DNA of 64,000 bases, taken from positions 1 to 64,000 of the forward strand of contig CAZNRN010000014.1 in the NCBI GenBank assembly GCA_964575605.1. The letters run 5' to 3'. This document shows positions 8,420 through 17,652 of this stretch, piece after piece (within the stretch, counting starts at the first letter, position 1; each line of letters begins with the position of its first letter). The notes under the pieces were generated by a model. That model worked only from the letters and a program-made list of their open reading frames with translations, did not search any database and was not told the DNA's origin. Source of the stretch: JAPWJZ01 sp964575605 (lineage in GTDB: Bacteria; Pseudomonadota; Alphaproteobacteria; Micavibrionales; UBA2020). The position numbers and the translations under genes are program-made.

Positions 8420-9159
8420 CAGGGGCCTTTGGGCGCCTGCGGAGCCGGGGGCTTAGGTTGTTCGGTCGCGGCGGCGACTGCTTTTTCTTCTTTCGGCTGC
8501 TCGACCGTTGTCGCGGGACCCGGAAGCGGACTGCTTTCAAAACCGGTTTGCTGGCGGCGGCGCATTTCCTCGATGTACTGCTGCTGCATCTGCTGGTGCC
8601 ATTCGATCATGGCGAGCGGGTGTTGCAGCACGACGTTGGAGCCTGCTTGCGCGGTCAGCGCGGGCATCACGGTGCCGGCGGGCGGCTCCCACGTGCTGCC
8701 TTCAGGCACCAGTATCATCTTGAACCCGTCGCCGGGCGGCAGGCCGGTGAATTCGCAATAGCCGTCGATATAGAATTCGGCGTCAAAGCGCTTGAAATAG
8801 GTCTTGCCGACGTCGAGGCCGTATTGCTTGAACATCTCGTTTTCGATTGCTGTTGCAACTGTTTTCGCCTGCGACAGCGGCGAGGGGCCGATGAGCGCGA
8901 ACTGGAAATCGTTGTCGCGGCTCTTGCACATATGCACAAACTGCCCGTTGATAGGCGCGTTGGGGATGATGATCTCGAGGTTCATCTCGTAAACGCCGTC
9001 TTTGGTCTTGTAGGTAGACAGTTCCGACATGCGGTTCGGGGGCGTCCAGGGTTTTTCGGCCGGCGCGGCTACTTCGGGCGTGGCAGCAGCGGCCGGGGCT
9101 TCGTCCTTTTTGCCCTTACCTTTGAACTTGTTCCTGATGCTGTCCGGAATGAATTTCAT
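8419..9159 (-). CDS. Hypothetical protein, 246 residues, ankyrin operon partner
   Basis: First gene of the operon with the ankyrin protein. N-terminus is basic (MKFIPDSIRNKFKGKGKKDE) and followed by an Ala/Pro-rich linker; residues 50-165 look like a folded alpha/beta domain (YKTKDGVYEMNLEIIIPNAP), then a Gln-rich helix and a low-complexity Pro/Gln/Glu tail. No signal peptide. The coupling suggests it works with the ankyrin protein. A strong promoter precedes it at 9196-9224. Function unknown. Confidence 0.72.
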   Translation of the reverse strand: MKFIPDSIRNKFKGKGKKDEAPAAAATPEVAAPAEKPWTPPNRMSELSTYKTKDGVYEMNLEIIIPNAPINGQFVHMCKSRDNDFQFALIGPSPLSQAKTVATAIENEMFKQYGLDVGKTYFKRFDAEFYIDGYCEFTGLPPGDGFKMILVPEGSTWEPPAGTVMPALTAQAGSNVVLQHPLAMIEWHQQMQQQYIEEMRRRQQTGFESSPLPGPATTVEQPKEEKAVAAATEQPKPPAPQAPKGP

Positions 9160-9195
9160 CGGGTTTCCCGCTGCTGTTTTAAATGGATATACAGC

Positions 9196-9224
9196 ACATT
9201 ATTATTTATTCGATATTATGTCAA
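9196..9224 (-). promoter_or_regulatory. Putative promoter of the 9159-7469 operon
   Basis: Minus strand TTGACA (9224-9219), 17-base spacer, TAATGT (9201-9196). The -35 region reads TTGACATAATATC, identical over 13 bases to the promoter at 42.3 kb that drives another gene of the shared-tail set. Confidence 0.55.
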
Positions 9225-9318
9225 TAGTAATAAAATTTCCCGTAATGTTAATTAATTCAAGGCTGAAAAAGCTGAAAAAAAAGTTGGAGGGGCGGCGATT
9301 TATGCCTATTCTCTGCTG

Positions 9319-9897
9319 ATGCATATTATAAGGTCAAAACTGTTAACGTCGTTCGTGGTGCTGGGGCTGTTCCTCGCGACCGGGGCCTATGGCGCGGCGG
9401 CATTTGCCGCAGAAAAAGACGCAACAGTGAAGCCCGCCGCAAGCGAGCCGACCGACCCGTCGGAAAACGTGAACGCCGGTCCGCAATTGCCCCTGCCGCG
9501 CTTCGTGACGCTGGGCGCCGACGAAGTCAACGTGCGCACGGGCCCCGGGCTGAAATATCCCATCAAGTTCATCATCCGCAAAACCGGATTGCCCGTAGAA
9601 GTCAAAGGCGAACACGAAGTCTGGCGCCGCATCGAGGATTCAGACAGGGACGGCGGCTGGGTGCATAAATCCATGCTGTCAGGCCGCCGCGGCGTCATCG
9701 TGCAGGGGCAAGTACAATCTCTGTTAAAAAAACCCGACGAAGCCGCGCCGCCCGTCGCAAAACTGGAGCCCGGCGTCGTCGCCGAGCTGGAGGCCTGCAA
9801 GGCCGACTGGTGCAAGCTTGAAGTGCAAAGCTACACCGGCTGGGTCAAACGCGCACATCTCTGGGGTGTCTATCCCCAGGAAACTGTCGAGGAGTAA
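9319..9897 (+). CDS. Exported SH3-domain (SH3b) protein
   Basis: A 192-residue secreted or periplasmic protein. The first 31 residues form a signal peptide (LTSFVVLGLFLATGAYGAAAFAA). Two bacterial SH3-like units follow: DEVNVRTGPGLKYPIKFIIR...WRRIEDSDRDGGWVHKSML around residues 68-120 and a second, shorter one ending WCKLEVQSYTGWVKRAHLWG. Such SH3b proteins are common in alphaproteobacteria and are thought to bind cell-wall peptides. The next gene begins 5 bases after its stop, so they form an operon. Confidence 0.85.
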   Translation: MHIIRSKLLTSFVVLGLFLATGAYGAAAFAAEKDATVKPAASEPTDPSENVNAGPQLPLPRFVTLGADEVNVRTGPGLKYPIKFIIRKTGLPVEVKGEHEVWRRIEDSDRDGGWVHKSMLSGRRGVIVQGQVQSLLKKPDEAAPPVAKLEPGVVAELEACKADWCKLEVQSYTGWVKRAHLWGVYPQETVEE

Positions 9898-9901
9898 GGC
9901 T

Positions 9902-10849
9902 TTGTCCAGCCCCGAACACCAGGAAAAACTCAAAGCAGAAGCGAAGGCGATTTCCGAACGCCTGACCACGCTGATCAAGGACAAGGACCCGAAGGTGCGC
10001 ATGATCCGCACCATTTGCGTCTATGCGGGGTTGCTGACCGAAACGCTAATCGAATACGAAGAGCCCGATGTGGTGATGGAACAGGCGTTCCACCGCATCG
10101 CCGACCTGCTGCGCACCGACCCGCGCGAAGGCGACGAGCCTGAAGAATGGATGCCCATCGCCTATACGATCGACCACGACACCGAACTGGGCCGTCAGCT
10201 GGGCCGCGCGGTTGCGAAGAAACTGCCCAAGGGCCTGGACGATATCCACGAAATCGCGATCGGGCTTATCATCAACGATTTCCCGCAGTGGGAAAAACAG
10301 GGCTTTGACAAGGAACGCATGCTGCGCGTGCTGATCGAAACCGTCATCGCCTCGCTGACGTATGAGATGGCGACGCAGGATTTCTGCGACCTGCTGATCG
10401 AGGAATTCATCGCCGACGGCCATTCGGCCTCGCAGGGGATCTTTGCCCTTGCCGCCGTTGCGGGCAACCTGCTGGCGATTGCGGAGGCCAAGCAGGTGCT
10501 GCCGCAGGAAACCGAAAAAGAACTGACCAACGTGATGGTGCGCGAGAGCATCCGCCACGGCACGCCGGGCCTGCGCAACTGGGGCATCCTGTCGGCTGCG
10601 AACGACATGCAGGGCGAGGATATTCCAGAATACCTGAAAAAACTGAAACCCCAGATCGAGGAGTTTTTCACCCTGATCGGGTTGGATGATGCGCTGGGAC
10701 AAGCGGTTTCGGTGGCCAAGGCGGTCGGCCGTATGGTTGCCGTAATCACTGTCGAAGATGTTGGACAGATACACCCGAGTATTGCAAAATCGCTGGCGAA
10801 AACCGGCATGATTCTGGGAGCGAGATACAGGGATGAGGCGAAAGCCTGA
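9902..10849 (+). CDS. Conserved helical protein, 315 residues (TTG start)
   Basis: The reading frame is open further upstream, but a TTG at 9902 preceded by GAGGAG at a normal distance is the best start, giving MSSPEHQEKLKAEAKAIS. The product is almost all helical and acidic, with no signal peptide or membrane segment and no recognised catalytic motif. It lies 56 bases upstream of fabA, where many alphaproteobacteria have irr; this protein is not Fur/Irr-like. Function unknown; an expression link to the fab genes is only suggested by position. Confidence 0.75.
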   Translation: MSSPEHQEKLKAEAKAISERLTTLIKDKDPKVRMIRTICVYAGLLTETLIEYEEPDVVMEQAFHRIADLLRTDPREGDEPEEWMPIAYTIDHDTELGRQLGRAVAKKLPKGLDDIHEIAIGLIINDFPQWEKQGFDKERMLRVLIETVIASLTYEMATQDFCDLLIEEFIADGHSASQGIFALAAVAGNLLAIAEAKQVLPQETEKELTNVMVRESIRHGTPGLRNWGILSAANDMQGEDIPEYLKKLKPQIEEFFTLIGLDDALGQAVSVAKAVGRMVAVITVEDVGQIHPSIAKSLAKTGMILGARYRDEAKA

Positions 10850-10905
10850 GGCGGCGAAGAGTGTGTGCAACCTCATGAATTACCAAAGATAAGGGGCAAG
10901 CATCC

Positions 10906-11463
10906 ATGCAAAACCTGCAAGCGAAAGTGTCAAACGACGTAATGCATCACCAACCTAAATCCAGCTACGGCTACGACGACCTGATCAGCTGCGCAAAGGG
11001 CGAACTGTTCGGCCCCGGTAACGCGAAACTGCCGATGCCGCCGATGCTGATGTTCGACCGTATTACGCATATTTCCGCCGAAGGCGGCGCGCATGGCAAG
11101 GGCGAGCTGACCGCCGAATTCGACATCAAGCCCGATGCCTGGTTCTTCCAGTGCCATTTCATCGGCGATCCGGTGATGCCGGGCTGCCTCGGCCTCGATG
11201 CCGTCTGGCAGCTGCTGGGCTTTTACCTCGGCTGGACGGGCGCGCCCGGCTCCGGCCGCGCGCTCGGCGTCGGCGAAGTGAAATTCTCGGGTCAGGTTCT
11301 GCCCGAAGCGAAAAAAGTCACTTACCGTCTGAACATCAAGCGCGTCATCAACCGCAAACTGGTACTCGGTATCGCCGACGGCATCGTGGAAGTCGACGGC
11401 AAGGTGATCTACGAAGCAACCGACCTGAAAGTCGGGTTGTTCGAAAATCCGCGTTCTCTCTAA
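10906..11463 (+). CDS. fabA: 3-hydroxydecanoyl-ACP dehydratase/isomerase FabA
   Basis: Bifunctional hot-dog-fold enzyme of type II fatty-acid synthesis: dehydrates beta-hydroxyacyl-ACP and isomerises trans-2- to cis-3-decenoyl-ACP, the branch point to unsaturated fatty acids. The catalytic pair is visible as His84 in WFFQCHFIGDP and Asp98 in MPGCLGLDAVWQ; the LPMPPMLMFDRI motif and length (185 residues) are typical. Start ATG 10906 has AAGGGG upstream. It heads a fabA-fabB-fabI cluster (gaps of 25 and 3 bases), the standard alphaproteobacterial arrangement for anaerobic unsaturated fatty-acid synthesis. Confidence 0.97.
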   Translation: MQNLQAKVSNDVMHHQPKSSYGYDDLISCAKGELFGPGNAKLPMPPMLMFDRITHISAEGGAHGKGELTAEFDIKPDAWFFQCHFIGDPVMPGCLGLDAVWQLLGFYLGWTGAPGSGRALGVGEVKFSGQVLPEAKKVTYRLNIKRVINRKLVLGIADGIVEVDGKVIYEATDLKVGLFENPRSL

Positions 11464-11488
11464 CAACAAAAAAACCAAGGGTGTACTT

Positions 11489-12706
11489 ATGCGGCGCGTC
11501 GTCATTACCGGCCTCGGCATCATTTCCTGCATCGGCAATAACGCCGAGGAGGTTACGCAGTCGCTGAGGGAAGGCAAGTCGGGCATTTCATTTTCGCCGA
11601 AGTATGCCGAGATGGGCTTCCGCAGCCATGTGGAGGGTCGCCCGAACATCAACCTCGAGGAACTCATCGACCGCAAGGTGATGCGCTTCATGGGCGACGG
11701 CGCGGGATATAACTACCTGTCCATGCAGCAGGCCATTGCCGACAGCGGCCTTTCTGAATCCGACGTGTCGAACGAACGCACCGGCCTGATCATGGGCTCG
11801 GGCGGTCCCTCGACCAAGAACCTGCTTGAATCCTTCGACGTGGCGCGCGAGAAGGGCGCCAAGCGCATCGGGCCTTACCGCGTGACGCAGTGCATGTCCT
11901 CCACCAACTCGGCCTGCCTTGCGACGCCGTTTAAAATCAAAGGTTACAACTATTCCATCACCTCCGCCTGCGCGACATCGGCGCATTGCATCGGCAACGG
12001 CGCGGAACTCATCCAGTGGGGCAAGCAGGACATCGTCTTCGCCGGCGGCGGCGAGGAGCTGGACTGGTCGCTGACCGTGCTGTTCGACGCCATGGGCGCA
12101 CTGTCGAGCAAATACAACCATGAACCCACCAAGGCTTCCCGCGCCTATGACAGCAACCGCGACGGTTTCGTGATTGCGGGCGGCGGCGGCGTGGTGGTGC
12201 TGGAAGAATACGAGCATGCCAAGGCGCGCGGCGCGAAAATCTACGCGGAAGTCACCGGTTACGGCGCGACCTCCGACGGCTACGACATGGTCGCGCCTTC
12301 GGGCGAGGGCGCGATGCGCTGCATGAAGCAGGCGCTCTCCACCGTCAAAGGGCCCATCGACTACATCAACACGCATGGCACCTCGACCCCCGTCGGCGAC
12401 GGCGCTGAGCTGAAGGCCATGAAGGAAGTCTTCGGCGACAAGGTGCCGAACTTCTCCTCCACTAAATCACTCACCGGCCACTCGCTGGGGGCAACGGGCG
12501 TGCAGGAAGCGATTTACTGCCTGCTGATGATGCAGAACAATTTCATCTGCGCCTCGGCCAACGTCGAAACCGTCGATCCTGAAGCGGCAGGCCTGCCGCT
12601 AGTGACAAAGCGGATGGACGGCGTGAACCTGAAAAACGTGCTCTCCAACTCTTTCGGCTTCGGCGGCACGAACTGCACGCTCGCGCTCTCGAAAGTGGAG
12701 GGCTAA
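11489..12706 (+). CDS. fabB: 3-oxoacyl-ACP synthase I FabB
   Basis: Condensing enzyme that elongates acyl-ACP with malonyl-ACP, and is needed to extend the cis-3-decenoyl-ACP made by FabA. The thiolase-fold Cys-His-His triad is intact: Cys161 in SITSACATSAHCIG, His296 in NTHGTSTPVGD and His331 in SLTGHSLGA. The C-terminal SFGFGGTN motif is present. At 405 residues it has normal length. Operon with fabA and fabI. Confidence 0.97.
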   Translation: MRRVVITGLGIISCIGNNAEEVTQSLREGKSGISFSPKYAEMGFRSHVEGRPNINLEELIDRKVMRFMGDGAGYNYLSMQQAIADSGLSESDVSNERTGLIMGSGGPSTKNLLESFDVAREKGAKRIGPYRVTQCMSSTNSACLATPFKIKGYNYSITSACATSAHCIGNGAELIQWGKQDIVFAGGGEELDWSLTVLFDAMGALSSKYNHEPTKASRAYDSNRDGFVIAGGGGVVVLEEYEHAKARGAKIYAEVTGYGATSDGYDMVAPSGEGAMRCMKQALSTVKGPIDYINTHGTSTPVGDGAELKAMKEVFGDKVPNFSSTKSLTGHSLGATGVQEAIYCLLMMQNNFICASANVETVDPEAAGLPLVTKRMDGVNLKNVLSNSFGFGGTNCTLALSKVEG

Positions 12707-12709
12707 GCC

Positions 12710-13540
12710 ATGCAGGATATCATGAAAGGCAAACGCGGTCTGGTTATGGGGGTGGCGAACGACCACTCCATCGCCTGGGGCATCGCCCAGACGCTGCACA
12801 AGCACGGCGCCGAAATGGCCTTCACCTACCAGGATGAAGCCTTCGGAAAAAGATTACGCCCGCTGGCGGAGAGCATCGGCGCGAAAACCGTCATGCAATG
12901 CGACGCCGCGAAGGAAGACGACCTCGACCGCGTCTTCGCCGACCTGAAAAAGCAATGGGGCAGCATCGACTTCCTCGTCCATGCCATCGCGTTTTCGGAC
13001 AAGAACGAGCTGAAGGGCCATTACGTCGACACGACGCTGGCGAACTTCCTGACCTCCATGCATGTGTCCTGCTATTCCTTCACCTCCGTCGCGCGCCGCG
13101 CGAAGGATTTGATGACGAATGGCGGCAGCATGATCACGCTCAGCTACCTCGGCTCGGAGCGCGTCATGCCCAACTATAACGTCATGGGCGTGGCCAAGGC
13201 CGCGCTGGAGGCCTCGGTGCGATATATGGCCGCCGACCTCGGCCCCAAGAACATCCGCGTCAACTCGATCTCGGCGGGCCCCATGCGCACGCTGGCGGGC
13301 GCTGTCATCGGCAACGCGCGCCATACGTTCAAGTTCACGACCAAGGCCTCGCCGCTCGGCCGCCCCGTGACGCTGGAGGAACTGGGCAATACCGCGCTCT
13401 ATTTCCTCTCCGACCTGTCGTCCGCTGTCACGGGCGAAAACCATTACGTCGATTGCGGCTTCAACGTCATCGGCATGCCCCGCAAGGAAACCTTCGACGA
13501 GATCGCCGCCGGCAATGGCACCGGAAATGGCGGGGAATAA
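12710..13540 (+). CDS. fabI: Enoyl-ACP reductase (NADH) FabI
   Basis: Short-chain dehydrogenase/reductase that performs the last step of each fatty-acid elongation cycle; the target of triclosan and isoniazid-type inhibitors in other bacteria. The FabI form of the cofactor site reads GVANDHSIAWGIA, and the Y-x6-Y-x6-K signature is visible as Tyr146, Tyr156 and Lys163 (SYLGSE, MPNYNVMGVAKAALE). SAGPMRTLA is the substrate-binding loop. GGAGG lies 8 bases before the ATG. A Gly/Asn-rich tail ends the protein. Three bases after fabB. Confidence 0.96.
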   Translation: MQDIMKGKRGLVMGVANDHSIAWGIAQTLHKHGAEMAFTYQDEAFGKRLRPLAESIGAKTVMQCDAAKEDDLDRVFADLKKQWGSIDFLVHAIAFSDKNELKGHYVDTTLANFLTSMHVSCYSFTSVARRAKDLMTNGGSMITLSYLGSERVMPNYNVMGVAKAALEASVRYMAADLGPKNIRVNSISAGPMRTLAGAVIGNARHTFKFTTKASPLGRPVTLEELGNTALYFLSDLSSAVTGENHYVDCGFNVIGMPRKETFDEIAAGNGTGNGGE

Positions 13541-14180
13541 GCAGCCGCCGCGCCCGTCCCACCTGCACGACCCCGCGTCGGGCATCCAGATGGACAAAAA
13601 CCGCTGGACCAAAGACCAGCTGCCGCATGATGTCTGTGCGGTGCTGGTGGCGGGGGTGACGACTTCGGCTGCCGCTTCGGCCGTCTTTCACCTGACGACC
13701 AAATCGGATATCTGGATCATCCCGTTCTTCCTGTCGCTGCTGCCGAACCTGCTGCTGCTGGGGCTTGCCGCCATGCTCAACGCACGCGGCAACCGCTGGT
13801 CGGAATACAACCGCCGCCGCATCGAGCGCGGCATCGCGCATGGCATCACCCTTTACATCGTCTGCCTGGCGCTGCTGCTGGCGTTCTACGGCTGGTATGC
13901 GGCGGCATACTTTAGTTCCGCGGCTTTTGTGGCGGTCATCAATTCGCTCTGGCTGGTGCCCATCAGCCTTGTCTTCGGCGTCGTGGCCATACAGCTGATG
14001 TGCCGGTTGCGCACCATGGGCGGTATGCTGCCCGTGCTGACGGTGGCGGTGCTATTCGGCTGCCTCGTACTGGGGCACAAATACGCCTTCGACGACATCC
14101 AGTCGGTTTTCAAGAGCATGCGCCGCATCATGTCGAACCCGATGGCGTGGCGTGACACGATGGATATAGGGATGCCATGA
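13515..14180 (+). CDS. Four-helix membrane protein
   Basis: A 221-residue inner-membrane protein overlapping the 3' end of fabI by 26 bases; a later ATG at 13527, with CGGAA upstream, is an equally good start. About four transmembrane helices are seen after residue 35 (VCAVLVAGVTTSAAASAVF, IIPFFLSLLPNLLLLGLAAML, GITLYIVCLALLLAFYGWYA, SLWLVPISLVFGVVAIQLM and a final hydrophobic stretch). Its stop overlaps the start of the TMEM175-like gene (ATGA), so the two are translationally coupled and may form one membrane complex. Family not recognised. Confidence 0.75.
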   Translation: MAPEMAGNKQPPRPSHLHDPASGIQMDKNRWTKDQLPHDVCAVLVAGVTTSAAASAVFHLTTKSDIWIIPFFLSLLPNLLLLGLAAMLNARGNRWSEYNRRRIERGIAHGITLYIVCLALLLAFYGWYAAAYFSSAAFVAVINSLWLVPISLVFGVVAIQLMCRLRTMGGMLPVLTVAVLFGCLVLGHKYAFDDIQSVFKSMRRIMSNPMAWRDTMDIGMP

Positions 14181-14785
14181 CAGCAAAACACAAAGCACAG
14201 GATGCCGACATCACCCCGACACGGCTCGAGGCCTTCTCGGATGGCGTCATCGCCATCATCATTACAATCATGGTGCTGGAGCTGAAGGTGCCGCAGGAGG
14301 AGACGCTCGACGCGCTGCTGGGGCAATGGCACCTGTTCGTCAGTTACCTGCTGAGCTTTATCCTCGTCGCCGAATACTGGCTGAACCACCATATGCTGTT
14401 CCATATGGTGAAAAGGGTGGACAACCGGCTGCTCTGGGCGAACCTTGTGCTGCTGTTCTGCACCTCGCTTATCCCGTTCTTTACGGGTTATATGGCGGAA
14501 AACCATATCAGCCCCTTTACCGTCGCGGCATATTCCTTCTGGTCCTTCGTCTGTGCGGCGGCGTTTTTGCTGCTGGTGACCTCTGTCTTCCGCCATGTCG
14601 ACCTCAGCCACGAGGAAAAGCGCTGCATGCGCCGTGCCGCGGTGTTCAAGGTGCTGGTGGCGATGGTGCTCTACCTTTCGGCGGGGGCGCTGGTCTTCGC
14701 CAACCCCTATGCGGCGCTGCTGCTGAACTTTGCGGTGGCGGCGATGTATTTCCTTCCCAATACCTGGCTTGAAAAGAAAAGGTGA
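14177..14785 (+). CDS. TMEM175-family (DUF1211) membrane protein
   Basis: A 202-residue protein with six predicted helices. The signature of the TMEM175 potassium-channel family is at residues 17-38, RLEAFSDGVIAIIITIMVLE, matching the R-x3-FSDGV-x-AI-x3-T motif; HMLFHMVKRVDNRLLWANL is also typical. Bacterial members are reported to conduct K+ as tetramers; the function here is by family. Coupled to the preceding membrane protein and followed 4 bases later by a YCII gene. Confidence 0.85.
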   Translation: MTAKHKAQDADITPTRLEAFSDGVIAIIITIMVLELKVPQEETLDALLGQWHLFVSYLLSFILVAEYWLNHHMLFHMVKRVDNRLLWANLVLLFCTSLIPFFTGYMAENHISPFTVAAYSFWSFVCAAAFLLLVTSVFRHVDLSHEEKRCMRRAAVFKVLVAMVLYLSAGALVFANPYAALLLNFAVAAMYFLPNTWLEKKR

Positions 14786-14789
14786 AAAA

Positions 14790-15092
14790 ATGCCCTTCAT
14801 GATTTTGGCCCATGATTACCCAGACGCGCTCGCGAAACGCATGGAGGCGCGTCCGCGCCACATGGAGCTGTGCGAGAAGATGAAAAAGGCGGGCACCATG
14901 ACCTATGGCGTCGCCCTGACGGACGAGGAGGGGCACATGCGCGGCTCCATGCTCGTCATCGACCTGCCGACCCGCGCCGATATCGACGCCTATCTGGCGG
15001 ACGAGCCCTATGTGGTAAGCGGAGTCTGGGAAAAGATCTACGTCACCAGCTGCAAGGTCGGCCCCAGTTTTGCAATTCCCAAGGCGGCGTAG
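14790..15092 (+). CDS. YCII-family protein
   Basis: A 100-residue YCII (YciI-like) protein: MPFMILAHDYPDALAKRME at the N-terminus, then HMELCEKMKKAGTMTYGVAL, GSMLVIDLPTRADIDAYLA and DEPYV, all matching the ferredoxin-like YCII fold with its conserved His and Asp. The exact reaction of most family members is unknown. ATG 14790 has AGG 8 bases upstream. Likely last gene of the run starting at fabA. Confidence 0.87.
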   Translation: MPFMILAHDYPDALAKRMEARPRHMELCEKMKKAGTMTYGVALTDEEGHMRGSMLVIDLPTRADIDAYLADEPYVVSGVWEKIYVTSCKVGPSFAIPKAA

Positions 15093-15183
15093 CTGCGTGT
15101 ACGTGCGGGCCTGATACTACCTCGAGTTGCCAAATTTCCTGTTTGCGGTTACGATTTCGGGATGAAAAAAAGCCGGGGGAATT

Positions 15184-15548
<365 letters not shown>

Positions 15549-15552
<4 letters not shown>

Positions 15553-16286
15553 GCGCTTCTTACCACTTCGCCAAACGACGCAAGGATCTTTTCAGAGGCC
15601 TTGTTAACGTACCAGTCGCCCTCGGGGTGCCACTGGGTGCCCAGCACGAACCTGCGGCCGGGGACAGACACGGCCTCGATGATGCCGTCTTCCGCCACCG
15701 CCTCGATATGCAGATGGCTGCCGAGTTTGTCGATGCCCTGCTGGTGCAGGGTGTTGACGGTGAATTCGGGCGGAAGGCCAATCCTCTCGAACATGCCGCC
15801 CTTGTTGGTTTCAACCTTGTGGGCCTGCAGTTCGTAGATGTCTTTCAACGGCATGTCCTTGGCGGCGCGGTGGTCGCGCTTGCCGGGTAGTTCATGCACT
15901 TTCTGGTGCAGCGTGCCGCCCATGGCGACGTTGAGTTCCTGGAACCCGCGGCAGATCGCCATCACGGGCATGTCGATGTCGATTGCCTGCTTGATCAGCG
16001 GCAGGACGGTCGTATCGCGCGCGATGTCGAGTTCCTTGTCCGGGAATTCCTGCTTCGCGCCATAGCAGGCGGGCGCGACGTTCGAGGGCGAACCCGTCAG
16101 CATGATGCCGTCGATGGTGCCGGCAATGTCGGAGAGGTTAATCTGCTCGCCGACGGGCAGCATCATCGGGATGCCGCCGATAACTTCGCGCACTGCGCGC
16201 ACATAGGTGTCGCGGATAGCATGGGCGGGAAGGCCGGTGTAGTCGATGACGTTACCGGGGATCAGGATGATGGGGCGCTTGGCCAT
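15549..16286 (-). CDS. Gamma-glutamyl-gamma-aminobutyrate hydrolase-family (peptidase C26) protein
   Basis: Class I glutamine amidotransferase-like hydrolase of 245 residues, resembling PuuD, which releases GABA from gamma-Glu-GABA in putrescine catabolism. The nucleophile is Cys112 in MAICRGFQELNVAMGG and the His-Glu pair is His220/Glu222 in GTQWHPEG; IDGIMLTGSPSNV is the oxyanion-strand motif. The gene is second in an operon with a cupin, 2 bases apart. The substrate is inferred from the family; other gamma-glutamyl amides are possible. Confidence 0.9.
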
Positions 16287-16288
16287 GT

Positions 16289-16645
16289 TTATTTTGCTTT
16301 CTCGTAAATCACAAAGAACTTGCGCAGCGGCGTGACGGCTTCCCAGGTGCCCTTGTAACCGGAGGGGATAAGGAAGCTGGCCGGAGCGTTGATTTCCTGG
16401 GTCTCGCCTTTGTCATTCGTCATGCGCAGGCGGCCCTCGATCAGCGTACAGAATTCGTCTTCGCTGTAGCTGACGTTCCATTTGCCGGCGCTACATTCAT
16501 AGATGCCGGTGTGGAATTCGTCCGATTTGGAGGAGTAGAGGGTTTTATAGGCGCGCGTGGGTTGCCCCGAGACGATGCGCTCCTGTTCCACCGCTTCCCA
16601 GGAAGCGTCCTGCAAAGGTTTGGTGGGGAAGTCGATAATTTTCAT
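16289..16645 (-). CDS. Cupin (DUF861-type) protein
   Basis: A 118-residue cupin. The beta-barrel motif is seen in EFHTGIYECSAGKWNVSYSEDEFCTLIEGRLRMT-type spacing, with Glu and aromatic residues where DUF861/EutQ-like cupins have them, and PASFLIPSGYKGTWEA as the second cupin motif. Such proteins sit next to PuuD-like hydrolases or polyamine genes in other bacteria. First gene of the operon with the peptidase C26 protein, so likely part of the same amine/amino-acid pathway (inference). Confidence 0.85.
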   Translation of the reverse strand: MKIIDFPTKPLQDASWEAVEQERIVSGQPTRAYKTLYSSKSDEFHTGIYECSAGKWNVSYSEDEFCTLIEGRLRMTNDKGETQEINAPASFLIPSGYKGTWEAVTPLRKFFVIYEKAK

Positions 16646-16683
16646 AAGTCGTAGGCCCTATTTTTTCTTATCCTACAGCAGCC

Positions 16684-17652
16684 TTATGGGGAATTGCCAG
16701 CAGCTTTTGCGGCGTATTCGGCGGCTTTTGCATCGTCCTTATCAGTGCCGAGGCCATCCTTATATATAGTCGCCAGCCGCTCGAAGGCGTGAAGGTCGCC
16801 CTTGGCGGCTGCGCGTTCGTAATAGCCGCGCGCGGCAGGGTAGTTTTTCGGCGCGCCGTCGCCGTCAAAGAACACATCGCCCGCCTTCGACAGGTAACGC
16901 GGGTGGGGCGAGGGGCCTTTCACGATCTCGAGCAGCCAGTTCAGCGCCTCGCGCTTGTTGGGCTTGAACGTGCCGCGCCCGTTCGCCAGCGCTTCGTACA
17001 GCGTGCCCTGCGCCTGCCCGTAACCGGCTTTCGCCGATTTCTTCAGCCAGCTTTGTGCTTCCTTCGGCTGTTCCTCCTCCAGCTGTTTGAAGAGGTCGTA
17101 CATCGCGACGTTATGCCCGCCTTTGGCCGCAATGCGCAGCCAGGCAAGGCCGCGCGCGCGGTCAGGCGGGCGCAGGGTGTTCAGGTAGAAGTTGCCAAGG
17201 CGGAAGCGCGCGTCGCCCGCGTCCTGCATCGCCGCCTTGTAGAACCATTTCTCCGCCTGCACGTAGTCGACCTGGCCCGTGAAGTGCTTTTCGGCGAAGA
17301 GGAAACCCAGCCGCAGCTGTGAGGGGCCATGGCCCTGTTCGGCGGCTTTCAAGTACCACTTCTTGGCCTCCGCATAGTCGATAGGCACCCCGTCGCCCGA
17401 GAAATAGGTATCCCCAAGGGCGTATTCGGCCATCATCTCGCCCTGGTCGGCCGCCTTGCGGTACCACTCGACGGCCTGCAGCTTGGCATCTTTCAGGTCG
17501 CAGAGGCCGGCATCGAGCATCCGCGCATGGGCGAGCTGCGCCGCGGGCTCCGTCGTGACCGGCGCCTTGGCCGCGCAGTCGGGCATCGCCCCCCATGCAG
17601 GGGATGCGAGTGCGGTGAAGAGCATCAGCGTGACGGCAAGATGACGTGTCAT
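16684..17652 (-). CDS. Exported Sel1-repeat protein
   Basis: From ATG 17652 the protein begins with a signal peptide (MTRHLAVTLMLFTALASPAWG); the frame also has a GTG at 17682, but that would bury the signal. The rest is a solenoid of about seven Sel1-like (SLR) repeats, for example WYRKAADQGEMMAEYALGD, KKWYLKAAEQGHGPSQLRLG, KWFYKAAMQDAGDARFRLG and GYYERAAAKGDLHAFERLA. Sel1 proteins are scaffolds or adaptors, often periplasmic. 322 residues; monocistronic. Confidence 0.88.
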   Translation of the reverse strand: MTRHLAVTLMLFTALASPAWGAMPDCAAKAPVTTEPAAQLAHARMLDAGLCDLKDAKLQAVEWYRKAADQGEMMAEYALGDTYFSGDGVPIDYAEAKKWYLKAAEQGHGPSQLRLGFLFAEKHFTGQVDYVQAEKWFYKAAMQDAGDARFRLGNFYLNTLRPPDRARGLAWLRIAAKGGHNVAMYDLFKQLEEEQPKEAQSWLKKSAKAGYGQAQGTLYEALANGRGTFKPNKREALNWLLEIVKGPSPHPRYLSKAGDVFFDGDGAPKNYPAARGYYERAAAKGDLHAFERLATIYKDGLGTDKDDAKAAEYAAKAAGNSP

